A stretch of DNA of 8,261 nucleotides from the NCBI GenBank assembly GCA_011322715.1, contig DRLX01000281.1:1-8261 (forward strand), written 5' to 3'. The notes under the pieces are model-generated. The model made no database searches. It was not told the origin of the DNA and saw only the letters and a list, made by a program, of their open reading frames with translations. The DNA comes from Desulfobulbaceae bacterium (lineage in GTDB: Bacteria > Desulfobacterota > Desulfobulbia > Desulfobulbales > Desulfobulbaceae). This document shows positions 7,384-8,261 of this stretch, one piece after another; within the stretch, counting starts at the first letter, position 1; each line of letters opens with the position of its first letter. The position numbers were made by a program, and so were the translations under genes.

Positions 7384-7898
7384 AATTTTTTCCTCCGAAG
7401 AAGATGTATGTTCCCTGTTGGCTTGCCCTTGGCTTCCATATTGATTTTGCCTTCCCGTACAAGTTTGCTCAGAACAAATATGATCGATTCCGTCGTCAAA
7501 TTGAAATGTGATGCCGGCTCCCGGGGATCGACCCGGTTTCGTGCACCGACAAAATCAATAACCCGTAGCTCTATTTCACCCAGCCAGTCATTAAACAGGC
7601 CGCGCAACTCCGGTGTGGCATATGAAGCCGGTTCATAGCTGTGGTTGATTGCACTCAGCACCTCTTTACTCATCTCAATGGGATTCACGCCTGAATCCGT
7701 GCATTCATTGATTCAGTACTCGACCATTTCGATGACCGGTTTGGACTCGTTGTTTGCCAAAAAAACATCATGCAGTATTTTTTGACGCTCAGCCGGGTCG
7801 ATATCAGCCACCAGCGAACTGAGCAGGCTGCCCAGAAGATTTTTTTTCTGGGTAACATTCATTGTGTCGAGTTCAACCGTTGCTTTTTCGTTCGTCAT
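7380..7898 (-). CDS. Putative selenoprotein with winged-helix-like C-terminus (in-frame TGA 7713-7715)
   Basis: ATG 7898 follows AAGGAG with 9 nt spacing and overlaps the end of the Met-rich gene by 26 bp. The frame meets one TGA after 61 codons and then continues for 110 codons in the same frame. Read with Sec, the protein has 172 residues: an acidic/polar N-terminal part (NLLGSLLSSLVADIDPAERQK, then KPVIEMVEY), Sec62, INEC (Cys66), a helix (NPIEMSKEVLSAI), an amphipathic helix around 102-117 (FNDWLGEIELRVIDFV), and a helix-turn-wing-like segment around 123-158 (SHFNLTTESIIFVLSKLVREGKI). The distal part would otherwise need GTG 7688, which has a poor ribosome site and sits in a hairpin loop. 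The next gene starts at its stop (ATGA), showing tight coupling. I do not recognise the family. The Sec-x3-Cys arrangement suggests a redox or metal-sensing site joined to a DNA-binding-like fold. Alternative: two separate small genes, or a nonsense mutation. Confidence 0.68.
7392..7396 (-). promoter_or_regulatory. Strong Shine-Dalgarno that fixes the DUF5714-like start at 7383
   Basis: GGAGG at 7396-7392 lies 8 nt before ATG 7383-7381, inside the last codons of the preceding gene. It is one of the best ribosome sites in the window, yet a conventional reading would give it only a 15-residue peptide ending at TGA 7336. This supports recoding of that TGA. Confidence 0.75.
7681..7698 (-). promoter_or_regulatory. 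SECIS-like hairpin for the TGA at 7713-7715
   Basis: On the minus strand GGATTCA (7698-7692), loop GGCG (7691-7688) and TGAATCC (7687-7681) form a perfect 7-bp stem. It begins 14 nt after the TGA, and the first loop G is at +22, the same distance as in the neighbouring gene. The geometry fits bacterial SECIS rules. The GTG that could start the downstream half on its own is partly within this loop, where initiation would be hindered. Confidence 0.65.
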
Positions 7899-8142
7899 TC
7901 TTTAAATCTCCTTGCGGGGATTCAGCTTGTTTTTTCAGCTCTTCCTGCATCTGCTTGAGCATTTTTTCCGCCAAATCTTTTCGGGCTGCAGGTTCAAGCA
8001 TGCCAAACATCATGGACATGCATTTGGGCAGCATCTCCGTCATCATGGAGATTTTATCTTTTGGCCCCATGGATTGCATGTTTTTCACCATGCCGTTCAT
8101 CATATCTCCCATCGGCGTCTGTCCCATCATTTTCTCCATCAT
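7873..8142 (-). CDS. Small methionine-rich protein of unknown function
   Basis: An 89-residue protein. ATG 8142 is chosen because AAGGAG (8155-8150) lies 7 nt upstream; ATG 8148 would be too close and ATG 8220 lacks support. The first ~50 residues are extremely rich in methionine (MMEKMMGQTPMGDMMNGMVKN, then SMMTEMLPKCMSMMFGM), with one Cys. The remainder is a charged helix (LAEKMLKQMQEELKK) with a polar tail. There is no signal peptide or membrane span. Met-rich faces can bind soft metals such as Cu(I), or hydrophobic peptide segments as in the SRP54 M domain; neither role is shown here. It overlaps the upstream coiled-coil ORF by about 90 bp and the downstream putative selenoprotein gene by 26 bp, so it belongs to the same translationally coupled run. 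I do not recognise the family. Confidence 0.72.
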   Translation of the reverse strand: MMEKMMGQTPMGDMMNGMVKNMQSMGPKDKISMMTEMLPKCMSMMFGMLEPAARKDLAEKMLKQMQEELKKQAESPQGDLKNDERKSNG

Positions 8143-8260
8143 CTCCATGCTCCTTGTTTTGTTTTTCGCGCAGTTCTTCAACCTCACGACGCAGTGCTCG
8201 TATTTCCTCCAACAATGCATCCTGGTTGGAGGGATCTCCCTGATGATTCTGATGAGATGA
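8054..8260 (-). CDS. C-terminal part of a coiled-coil protein (5' end outside the window)
   Basis: An open frame enters from the right edge and ends at TAA 8056-8054. Its visible part has a polar start (SSHQNHQGDPSN), a clear heptad segment DALLEEIRALRREVEELREK (roughly 8221-8162), then a charged tail (KQNKEHGDDGENDG). The heptads mark this frame as coding down to about 8150. The final ~30 codons overlap the Met-rich gene in another frame and may be only the incidental tail to the stop. Partner and function are unknown. A sequencing frameshift that splits one coiled-coil/Met-rich protein is possible but less likely, because the Met-rich gene has its own ribosome site. Confidence 0.5.
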   Translation of the reverse strand, partial: SSHQNHQGDPSNQDALLEEIRALRREVEELREKQNKEHGDDGENDGTDADGRYDERHGEKHAIHGAKR

Positions 8261-8261
8261 A

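Noticed and set aside
7380..7688. Independent 102-codon gene starting at GTG 7688
   Set aside because: No good Shine-Dalgarno, and the GTG is partly in the loop of a perfect hairpin. The frame is continuous with the upstream ORF through a single TGA, so the joined reading is preferred; a separate gene is kept as the alternative.

Overview
The window looks like a chromosomal piece of a Gram-negative anaerobe, most likely a sulfate-reducer-type member of the Desulfobacterota. This is an inference from three things: exported hydrolases with Sec signal peptides, a family III CoA-transferase operon, and a gene pair best explained by selenocysteine (Sec) coding. All convincing genes are on the minus strand, so the window is read from right to left. 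No tRNA, rRNA, CRISPR array, transposase or integrase was seen.

Right block (8261 to 6568): a tightly packed, translationally coupled run of small genes. It has a coiled-coil ORF cut by the window edge, an 89-residue Met-rich protein, a protein read as two ORFs in one frame separated by a single TGA (7713-7715), and a DUF5714-type cysteine-rich protein. The true start of the last (ATG at 7383, after a strong GGAGG) is separated from the usual ORF by another single in-frame TGA (7336-7338). Both TGAs are followed by a GC-capped hairpin whose tetraloop begins with GG exactly 22 nt after the TGA (loops GGCG and GGTC). This fits the bacterial SECIS pattern, and the GGTC loop recalls the loop of E. 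coli fdhF. The best reading is two adjacent, coupled selenoprotein genes that ordinary gene callers would split or truncate. This is the main discovery of the window.

Middle (6567 to 5608): about 960 bases with no convincing gene. It contains an imperfect palindromic element of about 165 bp (5671-5834) that looks like a dispersed intergenic repeat, one doubtful small plus-strand ORF, and short hairpins.

Left block (5607 to 195): a probable three-gene operon. It encodes an exported YtcJ/NfdA-type amidohydrolase with an unusual C-terminal four-Cys tail, a 768-residue two-domain family III (CaiB/BaiF) CoA-transferase whose Shine-Dalgarno overlaps the preceding stop codon, and an exported choloylglycine hydrolase-family Ntn-hydrolase. 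Together they suggest periplasmic cleavage of an amide-linked substrate followed by cytoplasmic CoA activation of the released carboxylate. Conjugated bile acids are one candidate; other N-acyl compounds are equally possible. A rho-independent terminator (120-153) closes the operon. The first 21 codons of a further exported protein lie at the left edge.
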